Below are positions 55,069 to 63,358 of a DNA stretch of 64,000 bases, in pieces (position 1 is the first letter of the stretch; each line of letters begins with the position of its first letter). Made by a program: the position numbers and the translations under genes. Source of the DNA: Zobellia nedashkovskayae (GTDB taxonomy: Bacteria > Bacteroidota > Bacteroidia > Flavobacteriales > Flavobacteriaceae); the NCBI RefSeq assembly GCF_015330125.1, contig NZ_JADDXR010000002.1:2046001-2110000 (forward strand), given 5' to 3'. The notes under the pieces were generated by a model, which was not told the origin of the DNA, did not search any database, and saw nothing but the letters and a program-made list of their open reading frames with translations.

Positions 55069-57855
55069 ATGGCGCTACTTATGAGAAAAAAAATCCTTTT
55101 ACTAGCATTTATTTGCGGCTTTACTTGTGTGCAAAGCCAACAAAATAAATATAATGACTCCGCTAATATGGTGGTTTACAATGCATCTGGCGGAGACGCC
55201 CTGTCTAACCACGGCTCTTTAGCCTATTCTTTAGGCGGAGTTTTTTACAGCGTAATTGAATCTCCCCATACTTTAGTTTGCGAAGGTGTTCAGCAAGCAG
55301 AATTTGCTGAAACTGAAGAAGAAGTTATAGAGGAAGATGAGGTTGTGGAAGAGGAAGTCATAGAGGAAGAGCCCGTTGAGCAGGTAGATCCTGTTGTAGT
55401 AGAAACCTCCGATCCCGAACCAGAACCAATTTCCGAAACACCAGAAGAGGAAGTTATTGTTGAAGAAGAGGCAGAAGATGTTCCAGAGGAAACATCTGAT
55501 ACTCCAAGTCCGATTGTAGAAGAAGAAATTCCAGTTTCCGAACCCGAACCAATTCCTGAAACACCAGAAGAAGATAGTGTTGAAGAAGAGGAGGAAGCTG
55601 TTCCAAAGGAGACCTCTGATACTACTGAGCCGATTATAGAGGAAGAAACTCCAGTTTCCGAACCAGAGCCAACTCCCGAAGTACAAGAGGAAGTTATAGT
55701 AGAAGAGCAAGAAGTTGTTCCAGAGAAAACATCTGATGTTCCGGAACCGAATGTAGAGGAAGAAACTCCAGTTTCCGAGCCAGAACCAACTCCTGAAGCA
55801 CCTGAAGAAGTTAGCGTTGAAGAAGAGGTAGAAGATGTTCCAGAGGAAACATCTGATACTCCAAGTCCGATTATTGAAGAAGAAATTCCGGTTTCCGAAC
55901 CAGAACCAACTCCCGAAACACCGGAAGAAGTTAGTGTTGAAGAAGAGGAAGAAGCTGTTCCAAAGGAAACATCTGATATTTCAGAACCGATAGCAGAGGA
56001 AGAAACTCCAGTTTCCGAATCAGAACCAACTCCTGAAACACCAGAAGAAGAAATTAGCGTTGAAGAAGAGGAGGAAGCTGTTCCAGAGAAAACACCTGAT
56101 ATTTCTGAGCCGATTGTAGAAGAAGAAACGCCAGTTTCCGAACCAGAACCAACTCCTGAAACACCTGAAGAAGTTATCGTTGAAGGAGAGGAAGAGGCTA
56201 TTCTAGAGAAAACGGTTGATACTCCAGAACCGATTATTGAAGAAGAAATTCCAGTTTCCGAACCAGAACCAATTCCCGAAACACCAGAAAAGGAAGTTAG
56301 CGTAGAAGAGGAAGAAGAAGTAATACCAAAGGAAATACCTGATGTTCCAGAACCGATAGTAGAGGAAGAAATTCCGGTTTCTGAACCAGAGCCAACTCCG
56401 GAAGCACCGGAAGAAGAAGTTATAGTAGAAGAGGAAGAAACTCCAGTTTCCGAACCTGAGCCGACTACGGAAGCACCTGAAGAAGAAGTTATCGTTGAAG
56501 GAGAGGAAGAAGCTGTTCCAGAGGAAACATCTGATACTCCTGAGCCGATTATAGAGGAAGAAACTCCAGTTTCCGAACCAGACCCATCTCCTGAAGTACA
56601 AGAAGAAGTTATAATAGAGGAGGAGGAAGAAGCTGCGCCAGAGGAAACATCTGATACTCCAGAACCGACTGTAGAGGAAGAAACTCCAGTTTCCGAACCT
56701 GAGCCGACTACGGAAGCACCTGAAGAAGAAGTTATCGTTGTAGAAGAGGAAGAAGCTATTCCAGAGGAAACCGTTGATACTCCAAGTCCGATTATAGAGG
56801 AAGGAACTCCAGTTTCCGAACCTGAGCCAATTCCCGAAACATCTGAAGAAGAAATTAGCGTTGAGGAAGAGGAAGAGGCTATTCCAGAGGAAACGGTTGA
56901 TAATTCTGAACCGATTGTAGAGGAAGTAGCTCCAGTTTCTGAATCAGAACCATTAGTAGAAGAAGAAACTGTTGAGCCCGAGTCGTCACCAGCTCCTGAA
57001 ACACTTGGAGAAATATTAGCAGGAGAAGTAGAAATTTTGCCTGCTGAGTCATCCAATAGTGATGATCCAATTGAAGAGTGGGAAGCACCTATCTCTAATC
57101 AGGGTTCTATAGTATTCGAAGAAACATCTGAATCAGATTTGGAACCGGTTTCTGAAATATTAATAGGAGAAGTAGAAATTTTGCCTGCTGAGTCATCCAA
57201 TAGTGATGATCCAATTGAAGAATGGGAAACACCTGTCTCTAATCAGGGTTCTATAGTGTTTGAAGAAACACCTGAATCAGGTTTGGAGCCGGTTGCCGAA
57301 ATCATGGTTTCAGAGAAAGAGGTGATACCTGTTTTTGAGTCAGAGACTATTGTAAATGAAGAACCAACTGAATCCGAATTAGAGTTGGCCCCTGACTTAG
57401 CTACAGAAGAAACTATTATAGAAGAAGCATCAAATACTCCTGATCCTGTTATTGCAGTTCAGGAACTCCCGATTACAGAGCCACAACCAATAGTAGAGGA
57501 AACTCTAAATAATAATGATTACACTAGGGTTGTTGAGCAAGGAGAAGAAACAGAGCAAATTCAGCTTATTGAAGCGCAGGATATTGAAGATTATACTCTT
57601 CTGGAAGTAGATGAGGTTGAAATTGTAGCTTACCCAAATCCTGTGGTGGAAGAGTTTTCTATAGAGATTAAAAATTATGAAAACCAGCGAGCTTGGTATA
57701 AACTTTTTGATTTTCAAGGCAGGTTGGTTGTTGGTGATCAAATTATAAGTGAGAATACTAAAGTTAATATTCCTGAATTGAAAGCTGCTTCCTATTTACT
57801 CAAAGTTTTTATATCAAACCAAACAATCAAAACATTAAAAATTTTAAAAAAATAA
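55069..57855 (+). CDS. Giant Glu/Pro-rich repeat surface protein with T9SS sorting domain
   Basis: 928 residues (an ATG at 55081 could be the start of the signal peptide MRKKILLLAFICGFTCV). Residues 30-80 match the N-terminal domain of the neighbouring small protein (YNASGGDALSNHGSLAYSLG ... GVQQA). Residues ~83-640 are acidic: about twelve ~40-residue units of the form PVSEPEPTPETPEEV plus VEEEEEAVPEETSDTPEP, then two copies of a 48-residue unit (GEVEILPAESSNSDDPIEEW). The last ~80 residues are a T9SS type A sorting domain (VAYPNPVVEEFSIEI, LFDFQGRLV). It should be an extended, very negative, probably disordered surface stalk, possibly cation-binding; this is inference. A Glu-rich repeat array is prone to length change. 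Confidence 0.85.
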   Translation: MALLMRKKILLLAFICGFTCVQSQQNKYNDSANMVVYNASGGDALSNHGSLAYSLGGVFYSVIESPHTLVCEGVQQAEFAETEEEVIEEDEVVEEEVIEEEPVEQVDPVVVETSDPEPEPISETPEEEVIVEEEAEDVPEETSDTPSPIVEEEIPVSEPEPIPETPEEDSVEEEEEAVPKETSDTTEPIIEEETPVSEPEPTPEVQEEVIVEEQEVVPEKTSDVPEPNVEEETPVSEPEPTPEAPEEVSVEEEVEDVPEETSDTPSPIIEEEIPVSEPEPTPETPEEVSVEEEEEAVPKETSDISEPIAEEETPVSESEPTPETPEEEISVEEEEEAVPEKTPDISEPIVEEETPVSEPEPTPETPEEVIVEGEEEAILEKTVDTPEPIIEEEIPVSEPEPIPETPEKEVSVEEEEEVIPKEIPDVPEPIVEEEIPVSEPEPTPEAPEEEVIVEEEETPVSEPEPTTEAPEEEVIVEGEEEAVPEETSDTPEPIIEEETPVSEPDPSPEVQEEVIIEEEEEAAPEETSDTPEPTVEEETPVSEPEPTTEAPEEEVIVVEEEEAIPEETVDTPSPIIEEGTPVSEPEPIPETSEEEISVEEEEEAIPEETVDNSEPIVEEVAPVSESEPLVEEETVEPESSPAPETLGEILAGEVEILPAESSNSDDPIEEWEAPISNQGSIVFEETSESDLEPVSEILIGEVEILPAESSNSDDPIEEWETPVSNQGSIVFEETPESGLEPVAEIMVSEKEVIPVFESETIVNEEPTESELELAPDLATEETIIEEASNTPDPVIAVQELPITEPQPIVEETLNNNDYTRVVEQGEETEQIQLIEAQDIEDYTLLEVDEVEIVAYPNPVVEEFSIEIKNYENQRAWYKLFDFQGRLVVGDQIISENTKVNIPELKAASYLLKVFISNQTIKTLKILKK
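55540..56960 (+). repeat. About twelve ~120-nt tandem coding repeats (PVSEPEP units)
   Basis: Each unit begins with CCAGTTTCCGAAC or a near variant and encodes about 39-41 residues; one unit, near 56440, is shortened to about 23 residues. Units differ from each other at several codons, so the array is not freshly expanded. Confidence 0.85.
57022..57309 (+). repeat. Tandem duplication of a 144-bp coding unit
   Basis: 57022-57165 and 57166-57309 match closely over most of their length with only scattered substitutions, in frame, encoding GEVEILPAESSNSDDPIEEW twice. Divergence rises at the end of each unit. This duplication is younger than the neighbouring PVSEPEP array. Confidence 0.85.
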
Positions 57856-57859
57856 CATT

Positions 57860-58603
57860 ATGAAATTAAGAGTGCTCTATGCTTTTATGCTACTCGCTGT
57901 ATTGGAAATATCAGCGCAGGCTCCCGAGAAAATGAGTTACCAGGCTATCATTCGGTCTAGTGATAACAGTTTGGTGTTGGATGCACCGGTAAATTTAAAA
58001 ATTATTGTGCGCCAAGGCAGTGTAAACGGAACCAGTGCCTACGAAGAGACACATGCGGCTACTACTAATGGTAACGGTCTGGTAAGTTTAGAGATTGGTG
58101 ATGGAAACCGTATTTCTGGAAATTTTAGAGATATTCCTTGGAGCAACGGTCCTTTCTTTATTGAAACACAAGTAGATCCTGACGGAGGTAACAATTACTC
58201 AATTATAGGGGTGAGTCAATTGTTGAGTGTGCCCTACGCCCTTTATGCAAAATATGCTGAAAATGTTGTTGAAGCTACAGCAAGTGCATCAGTAGAAAAA
58301 GATGTTGCTGTAATTTCGGTAGAGTCTTCTCGTAATATCACCACTAGTGATGTAGGAAATACTCTAGAGTGTACTAAAACGGCTACTTTAACGCTTATTT
58401 CAGCCTTCTCTGATATGGAAATTGGTGAAACTGTTAATTTGGAAGCTCATAATGGTGCTTCTCTTACTATAAAAGCAACTAGTGGAGTATCTTTGAATTA
58501 TAATGATGGTGGTACGGCCAGTTTTGAAAGTGCAAGCGGAAATGTACGCTTTGGACTATTACGAAAATCTGGAACTAACGCCTATATAATTTCTGGTCAA
58601 TGA
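57860..58603 (+). CDS. Small exported protein of the Bacteroidota fibre-associated type
   Basis: 247 residues with a signal peptide (MKLRVLYAFMLLAVLEISA). The sequence QAPEKMSYQAIIRSSDNSLV, followed by a beta domain with FIETQVDPDGGNNYSI and the ending LLSVPYALYAKYAEN near residue 135, is a pattern common to secreted Bacteroidota proteins that stand next to repeat-rich surface proteins. The remaining ~110 residues are a beta-rich domain (SFSSTGNVRFGLLRKSG-like region). There is no T9SS signal. It starts 4 nt after the giant repeat gene and overlaps the next gene by 4 nt (ATGA), so all three are one operon. Confidence 0.7.
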   Translation: MKLRVLYAFMLLAVLEISAQAPEKMSYQAIIRSSDNSLVLDAPVNLKIIVRQGSVNGTSAYEETHAATTNGNGLVSLEIGDGNRISGNFRDIPWSNGPFFIETQVDPDGGNNYSIIGVSQLLSVPYALYAKYAENVVEATASASVEKDVAVISVESSRNITTSDVGNTLECTKTATLTLISAFSDMEIGETVNLEAHNGASLTIKATSGVSLNYNDGGTASFESASGNVRFGLLRKSGTNAYIISGQ

Positions 58604-60828
58604 AGTATTTGAATTTTTTACTATTGTTATTGGTGTCTTCTGTAAGTGCTCAGAATTATCAATATAGTTTGGACGTGCCCAAAGTACTAGAGCCTCAACT
58701 AATCGAGGCAGAAAGTAGTTCGGTTCGTATTATACCACAAGATTTTGATTGGAGTAATATACCAACGGACTACAGTGATTCCGTTTGGGAAATACGATAC
58801 AATTTTGATCTTGCGGGTCAAACCATTATTTTACCAGAAAATGTAACTGTACGTTTTAATGGGGGCGTTTTAGTAAATGGTACTGTACGGGGAGATCAAA
58901 GTATAATTGAATCAAATTCAGAAAACCAACTTTTTGATGCATTAACCTTAGAAGGTACTTTTAAGAGTGAATATTTAAAACCTCAGTGGTTTGGGGCTGC
59001 TATGAATGGCACAACTGATGATAGGGAAGACTTTGTTGAAACATTAGACCAAGCTGAAAATATTGGAGCGAAAGTTCTAGTTGATAAAAATATGTTCATT
59101 GATGTTGAAGAAACAGGTAAAAAGTCTATTTTTTTAGCAGATAACGCTTGGTTAGAAGGTGCTAATGATGCTAGTATTATTATTAATAATCTATTGTCAC
59201 CAGCATTCTACATGGCTTTGACTAAAAACATCACTATTAAGAATGTTACTTTTTTGTATGACCAACAGTATGATGCCACTTTTGGATGGGTTTCGCATGA
59301 TAATGGATTGAATATTCAACAATTAAAAGGGTATCTCAGTGAAACGAAGGATATTGTTTTTAATACTACCAACCCATTGTGGAGAGGACCAGTTTTATAT
59401 AGATCAACATTCTTAATAGATGCAGCCGAAAATATTCTGTTTGATAATGTTACATTTAAATCAAAAGGAGATACTGCAGATAAATTTATCCAGTGGGCAA
59501 TAAAGTTAAAAGAAGAATATAAACCTAGTCAAACTGTTAATAACGATGTTGGAGTTACAGTAATACCTAAAAATATCACCATGAAAAATGTAACCCTAGA
59601 TGGTGTTATTATGGGTATTCAGGGTGTAGTAAATGGCTTTAATTCTGACGGACTAAAGTCTAAGAGATATTCGGATGTACAAGACTTAAATGGCAACTAT
59701 GTTGGAGGGAAATCTTTTTGGATGCCACCGCCACATCTTATATATCTTAATGCGGATAATTCTACCGAATATGAGTCAAGCAATATTGAAATTTTAAATA
59801 CCATTGATTATGGCGAATATATAGGTAGTGAAAAAGTAAGAGCAAGTGTCAGTGGGTATTGTAATTCTCTAAAATTAGTGGGTAATGTCAATAAAGTCCT
59901 CGTTGACGGTTATAAATCTTACCGTCGTGATGGTCTTTGGGATTTACAGAACATCACAGATGGTTCATTTAAAAATATATATTCAGAAAGCCTTTCTAAT
60001 ATATTTAATCCAACTTTTAGGTTTTACGCAGCTAGATTTGTTGGGACATTGCAGAACTGTACGTTTGATAATATAACTATTAAAGATAATTCTGCTGTAA
60101 CCAGCATGTATCCTTTGGATTTTACATTGGGAGATAATGTAGATATGAACAATGTAAATATATACGTAAAGGAGCTTACAACCGCAGAAGACGGTCCTTT
60201 TGCAATTTTTGGTTCAAATAATACGGTAATGAATTCAAGTTTGAATATAGAAAATCATATGACTGCCGTAGAGAATATTGGTGTTATTGCAAATAATACA
60301 AAAACAAGAAACTTTGGGGCAAACAATCATTATGAAATAGTTGTGAATGGTTGGAGAGAAATAGAATCTAACGTACCCGGAAGATGTATGAAGTTAATCT
60401 TAACAAATGCTTCTAATCCAAATTCTAATTACGCAAAAATCGTGGACGAAAATAATAAGTTTACCGCGGAAAAAGTAAATAAAGTGAGAACTGATCATTG
60501 GGTGCAAACGGAGGATGTAATTATAGGTAGCGGTTCTAGCCAGGAATTAAAAATGAGAATACCTTATAATTTTGCAGTTAGTAAAATTGAGTTAATTACA
60601 AAAGAAGATTTATCACTTGATACTAACGTTACAATAATTGCGCGTTCAACCGATGGCGAAACCGTATTGTCTAAAGTGTCGAATAAAGTTGGGCAAGTAA
60701 ATGAAAGTTATAATATGGATGCTTTTAGCTTGACTCAATCCGTGCACTTAATTTCAGATGAAGATTTAAAAAATGCGGGTAAAGTAACTGTTAGTATGGA
60801 ACTAACAAGAGTTACGAATCCAAACTAA
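58600..60828 (+). CDS. Exported right-handed beta-helix protein (pectate-lyase-3 superfamily)
   Basis: 742 residues with a signal peptide (MKYLNFLLLLLVSSVSA). A characteristic N-terminal beta-helix entry segment is present (LKPQWFGAAMNGTTDDREDF near 125), then many short strands with Asn/Ile ladders (NITIKNVTFLYD, KNITMKNVTLDGVIMG). The C-terminal ~90 residues form a separate beta domain. No catalytic set could be assigned, so it may be a polysaccharide lyase, epimerase or a binding scaffold. Its place beside exopolysaccharide genes suggests it acts on a glycan outside the cell; this is inference. It overlaps the previous gene by 4 nt. Confidence 0.75.
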   Translation: MKYLNFLLLLLVSSVSAQNYQYSLDVPKVLEPQLIEAESSSVRIIPQDFDWSNIPTDYSDSVWEIRYNFDLAGQTIILPENVTVRFNGGVLVNGTVRGDQSIIESNSENQLFDALTLEGTFKSEYLKPQWFGAAMNGTTDDREDFVETLDQAENIGAKVLVDKNMFIDVEETGKKSIFLADNAWLEGANDASIIINNLLSPAFYMALTKNITIKNVTFLYDQQYDATFGWVSHDNGLNIQQLKGYLSETKDIVFNTTNPLWRGPVLYRSTFLIDAAENILFDNVTFKSKGDTADKFIQWAIKLKEEYKPSQTVNNDVGVTVIPKNITMKNVTLDGVIMGIQGVVNGFNSDGLKSKRYSDVQDLNGNYVGGKSFWMPPPHLIYLNADNSTEYESSNIEILNTIDYGEYIGSEKVRASVSGYCNSLKLVGNVNKVLVDGYKSYRRDGLWDLQNITDGSFKNIYSESLSNIFNPTFRFYAARFVGTLQNCTFDNITIKDNSAVTSMYPLDFTLGDNVDMNNVNIYVKELTTAEDGPFAIFGSNNTVMNSSLNIENHMTAVENIGVIANNTKTRNFGANNHYEIVVNGWREIESNVPGRCMKLILTNASNPNSNYAKIVDENNKFTAEKVNKVRTDHWVQTEDVIIGSGSSQELKMRIPYNFAVSKIELITKEDLSLDTNVTIIARSTDGETVLSKVSNKVGQVNESYNMDAFSLTQSVHLISDEDLKNAGKVTVSMELTRVTNPN

Positions 60829-61193
60829 AGAAATGGGTAACCATTTGTAGTTGTGACATCCAATGAAATGGAATCAATTTTTGAACAGAATTATTCTCTT
60901 AAAACATCTTTATTAAACAAGAATAGCTAAACATATTTAGGTATTTTGTAGTAAGCCTGTAAAAATCATGAAGTTCGCTAAATATTTATATGAATAGTTT
61001 GAAATTGCTTCTTAATTAATTGATATTTACACCGCTTTTATTTTTACGTATATATGCTAAAAGATGTTAAGTGATTTTATAGAAAAGTATTGTAAATCTA
61101 TATAGATACTAGCTTATTTGAAGATTATATTTGATCGGTTTTAGTATGGAAAAATAAGAAAACCGATAAAAATTAGTTGAAAACTATTTTTGA
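60829..61193. other. 365-nt intergenic region before the glycosyltransferase genes
   Basis: A 6-bp hairpin AAATGG GTAA CCATTT (60831-60846) follows the beta-helix gene but lacks a T run, so termination is doubtful. The only promoter-like site is at 61126-61133. Nothing else is seen. Confidence 0.4.
61126..61133 (+). promoter_or_regulatory. -7 element before the plus-strand glycosyltransferases
   Basis: TATATTTG matches TAnnTTTG, 60 nt before the ATG at 61194. No TTTG is found at the -33 distance. Confidence 0.4.
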
Positions 61194-62177
61194 ATGAAAA
61201 TCAATTATTTCTTTCGGCATCCTAAGGTGGGGCATTCTATCCATCGCGTTTTTCGTACTCTTATAGGGGAAGTCAATAAATCTGTTGATACAATTATATA
61301 CGAGGTGCCGTCTCCTGGTTCCATGCCAAGTAGTGTAATAAGAAATGTTTGGTATACCTATAAAAAAAGAGATAAAGATGTTATACACCATGTAACAGGT
61401 CATATACATGATGTTCTTTTAGCTTTAATTGGTGTAAAAACTGTTTTAACAGTTCATGACTTAGTGTTTTTAGATAATGTAAAAAATCCTTTTAAACGTC
61501 TATATAAATGGTTGTTTTGGCTTTATTTTCCTATTAAGATTGCAGATGTTGTGGTGTGTATTTCAAATCAAACCAAACAAAATATATCTGGTAAAATAAA
61601 AACAGATAAGCTCACGGTTATACACAATGCTATTGATCCAATTTTTATTCCTGAAGAAAAATTTTTTAATAAGGATATGCCTGTAATTCTTCATATCGGG
61701 ACAGGATGGAATAAAAATTTAGGACGTACAATCGAAGCTTTGTCCGGTATTTCTTGTCACCTTCGTATCATAGGAAAACTAAAAGAATCTCAAATTGCTT
61801 TATTGGGTAAGTATGACATAGATTATTCAAATCAAAGTAATCTTACCGACGAGGGTATAAAGGATGAATATAAAAATTGCGACATTGTAAATTTCCCTTC
61901 GATGTACGAGGGTTTTGGTATGCCTGTTATTGAAGGTCAAAAAACAGGTAGGGTTGTGATTACTTCTAATATAGAGCCTCTTGTTGAAGTGGCTGATGGG
62001 GCAGCAGTTATGGTTGACCCTACTGATGTTGACTCAATAAGAGAGGCATATGAAAATGTAATTTCTAATGAGGTCTACAGATTAGATTTAATAGCAAAGG
62101 GGTTTAAAAACGCAGAAAGATTTTCCGTTGAGAATATTGCGAAGCAATACATTGAATTATATAAAACCTTAGAATGA
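61194..62177 (+). CDS. GT4-family glycosyltransferase
   Basis: 327 residues, GT-B fold. The acceptor half ends in DVVVCISNQTKQNI, and the donor half has VILHIGTGWNKNLGRTIEAL near residue 165 and CDIVNFPSMYEGFGMPVIEGQ near 235, the EGFGxPxxE motif of GT4. It adds a sugar, type unknown, to a lipid-linked glycan. Its stop overlaps the next glycosyltransferase start by 4 nt (ATGA), so the pair is translationally coupled. Confidence 0.92.
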   Translation: MKINYFFRHPKVGHSIHRVFRTLIGEVNKSVDTIIYEVPSPGSMPSSVIRNVWYTYKKRDKDVIHHVTGHIHDVLLALIGVKTVLTVHDLVFLDNVKNPFKRLYKWLFWLYFPIKIADVVVCISNQTKQNISGKIKTDKLTVIHNAIDPIFIPEEKFFNKDMPVILHIGTGWNKNLGRTIEALSGISCHLRIIGKLKESQIALLGKYDIDYSNQSNLTDEGIKDEYKNCDIVNFPSMYEGFGMPVIEGQKTGRVVITSNIEPLVEVADGAAVMVDPTDVDSIREAYENVISNEVYRLDLIAKGFKNAERFSVENIAKQYIELYKTLE

Positions 62178-63340
62178 AAATACTCCGAATCATACCAAGT
62201 ATGGATCCTAAGCAAGGAGGGCCATGTCAAGGCATACGCAATGCCATTCCAGAGATGCAAAAGTTAGGGGTGGAAAATGAAGTCGTTTGTTTTGATAAGT
62301 CAGATGCGCCATATTTAGGGCAAGATTCATTCACTATCCATACACTGGGTGAAACTAAAACGCCCTGGCGTTATAACGACGCGCTTATTCCTTGGTTGCT
62401 TGCAAATTTCAAAAAATATGATGTAGTAATTGTTCATGGGTTGTGGCTATACCATAGTCACGCCGCTATAAAAGCAATTTTATCTTATAGGAAACATAAT
62501 TCTAACTCACCAAAAATATATATCATGCCCCATGGTATGCTAGATCCATATTTCCAGAGAGCAGAGGAACGAAAGTTTAAAGCTTTACGGAATAAATTGT
62601 ATTGGAAGTTTATTGAAAATAAAGTAGTAAATGAAGTAGATGGTATCTTATTTACTTGTGAAGAAGAGCTTTTGTTGGCAAGGACAACCTTTCCAAATTA
62701 CAAACCTAAAAATGAAATTAACGTAGGTTATGGTATTCAACCACCGCCTATATATAATGCAGGAATGAAAACTGCTTTTTCTGCGGGACTACCAAGCTGG
62801 AACGGAGAACCCTATCTTTTGTTTTTGAGTAGAATACATCCTAAGAAAGGAGTGGATCTTTTTATAAAAGCTTATTTAAGATTAGAAAAGGAACTAGAAC
62901 AGTTGCCACAACTAGTTATTGCTGGTCCTGAAAATCATGCCTATGGAAAAGAAATGCAAGCTTTAGCAGCTGCATCAGACAATATTCTTTTTGCGGGAAT
63001 GTTGTCCGGAGATGCAAAATGGGGCGCTTTTTATGAAAGTCAATGTTTTGTTCTTCCTAGCCATCAAGAGAATTTTGGTATAGCGGTAGTAGAAGCATTG
63101 GCCTGTGCCAAACCCGTATTAATCAGCAACAAGGTTAATATATGGCGAGAGATAGAAAAAGAGAATGGTGGAATAGTTAAAGAAGACACCGAGGAAGAAA
63201 CATGTAAGTTGCTTAAGCAGTGGTTGGTAAAAAATGATGTTGAAAAAACGGAAATGGCCGCAAAAGCATTTACGGTGTATCAAGAATATTTTACCATAGC
63301 TCAAGCGGCTCAACAATTTTTAAAGGGAATAAAATCTTAA
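62174..63340 (+). CDS. GT4-family glycosyltransferase
   Basis: 388 residues. The start KILRIIPSMDPKQGGPCQGI is characteristic of a GT4 group in exopolysaccharide loci. Further landmarks are VIVHGLWLYHSHAAIKA, IMPHGMLDPYFQ, FLSRIHPKKGVDLFIKAY and the donor-site FVLPSHQENFGIAVVEALAC near 300. It probably follows the upstream glycosyltransferase in the same repeat-unit pathway. It is followed 18 nt later by the pyruvyl transferase gene. Confidence 0.93.
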   Translation: MKILRIIPSMDPKQGGPCQGIRNAIPEMQKLGVENEVVCFDKSDAPYLGQDSFTIHTLGETKTPWRYNDALIPWLLANFKKYDVVIVHGLWLYHSHAAIKAILSYRKHNSNSPKIYIMPHGMLDPYFQRAEERKFKALRNKLYWKFIENKVVNEVDGILFTCEEELLLARTTFPNYKPKNEINVGYGIQPPPIYNAGMKTAFSAGLPSWNGEPYLLFLSRIHPKKGVDLFIKAYLRLEKELEQLPQLVIAGPENHAYGKEMQALAAASDNILFAGMLSGDAKWGAFYESQCFVLPSHQENFGIAVVEALACAKPVLISNKVNIWREIEKENGGIVKEDTEEETCKLLKQWLVKNDVEKTEMAAKAFTVYQEYFTIAQAAQQFLKGIKS

Positions 63341-63348
63341 AACGCATA

Positions 63349-63356
63349 CCCCCCCC
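63349..63356 (+). repeat. Eight-C homopolymer before the pyruvyl transferase start
   Basis: A run of eight C residues lies between the glycosyltransferase stop (63340) and the ATG at 63359, only two A residues before the start codon. Such runs are rare in this AT-rich sequence and are prone to slippage. Confidence 0.85.
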
Positions 63357-63358
63357 AA

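Noticed and set aside
55290..57056. 588-codon open frame on the minus strand, Ser-rich
   Set aside because: It lies wholly opposite the Glu/Pro repeat gene. Runs of GAA/GAG and CCA on the coding strand read as Ser/Ser-Gly codons in reverse, which keeps the frame open by composition. There is no signal peptide or domain.
60831..60846. Terminator after the beta-helix gene
   Set aside because: The 6-bp hairpin with a GTAA loop has no following T run.
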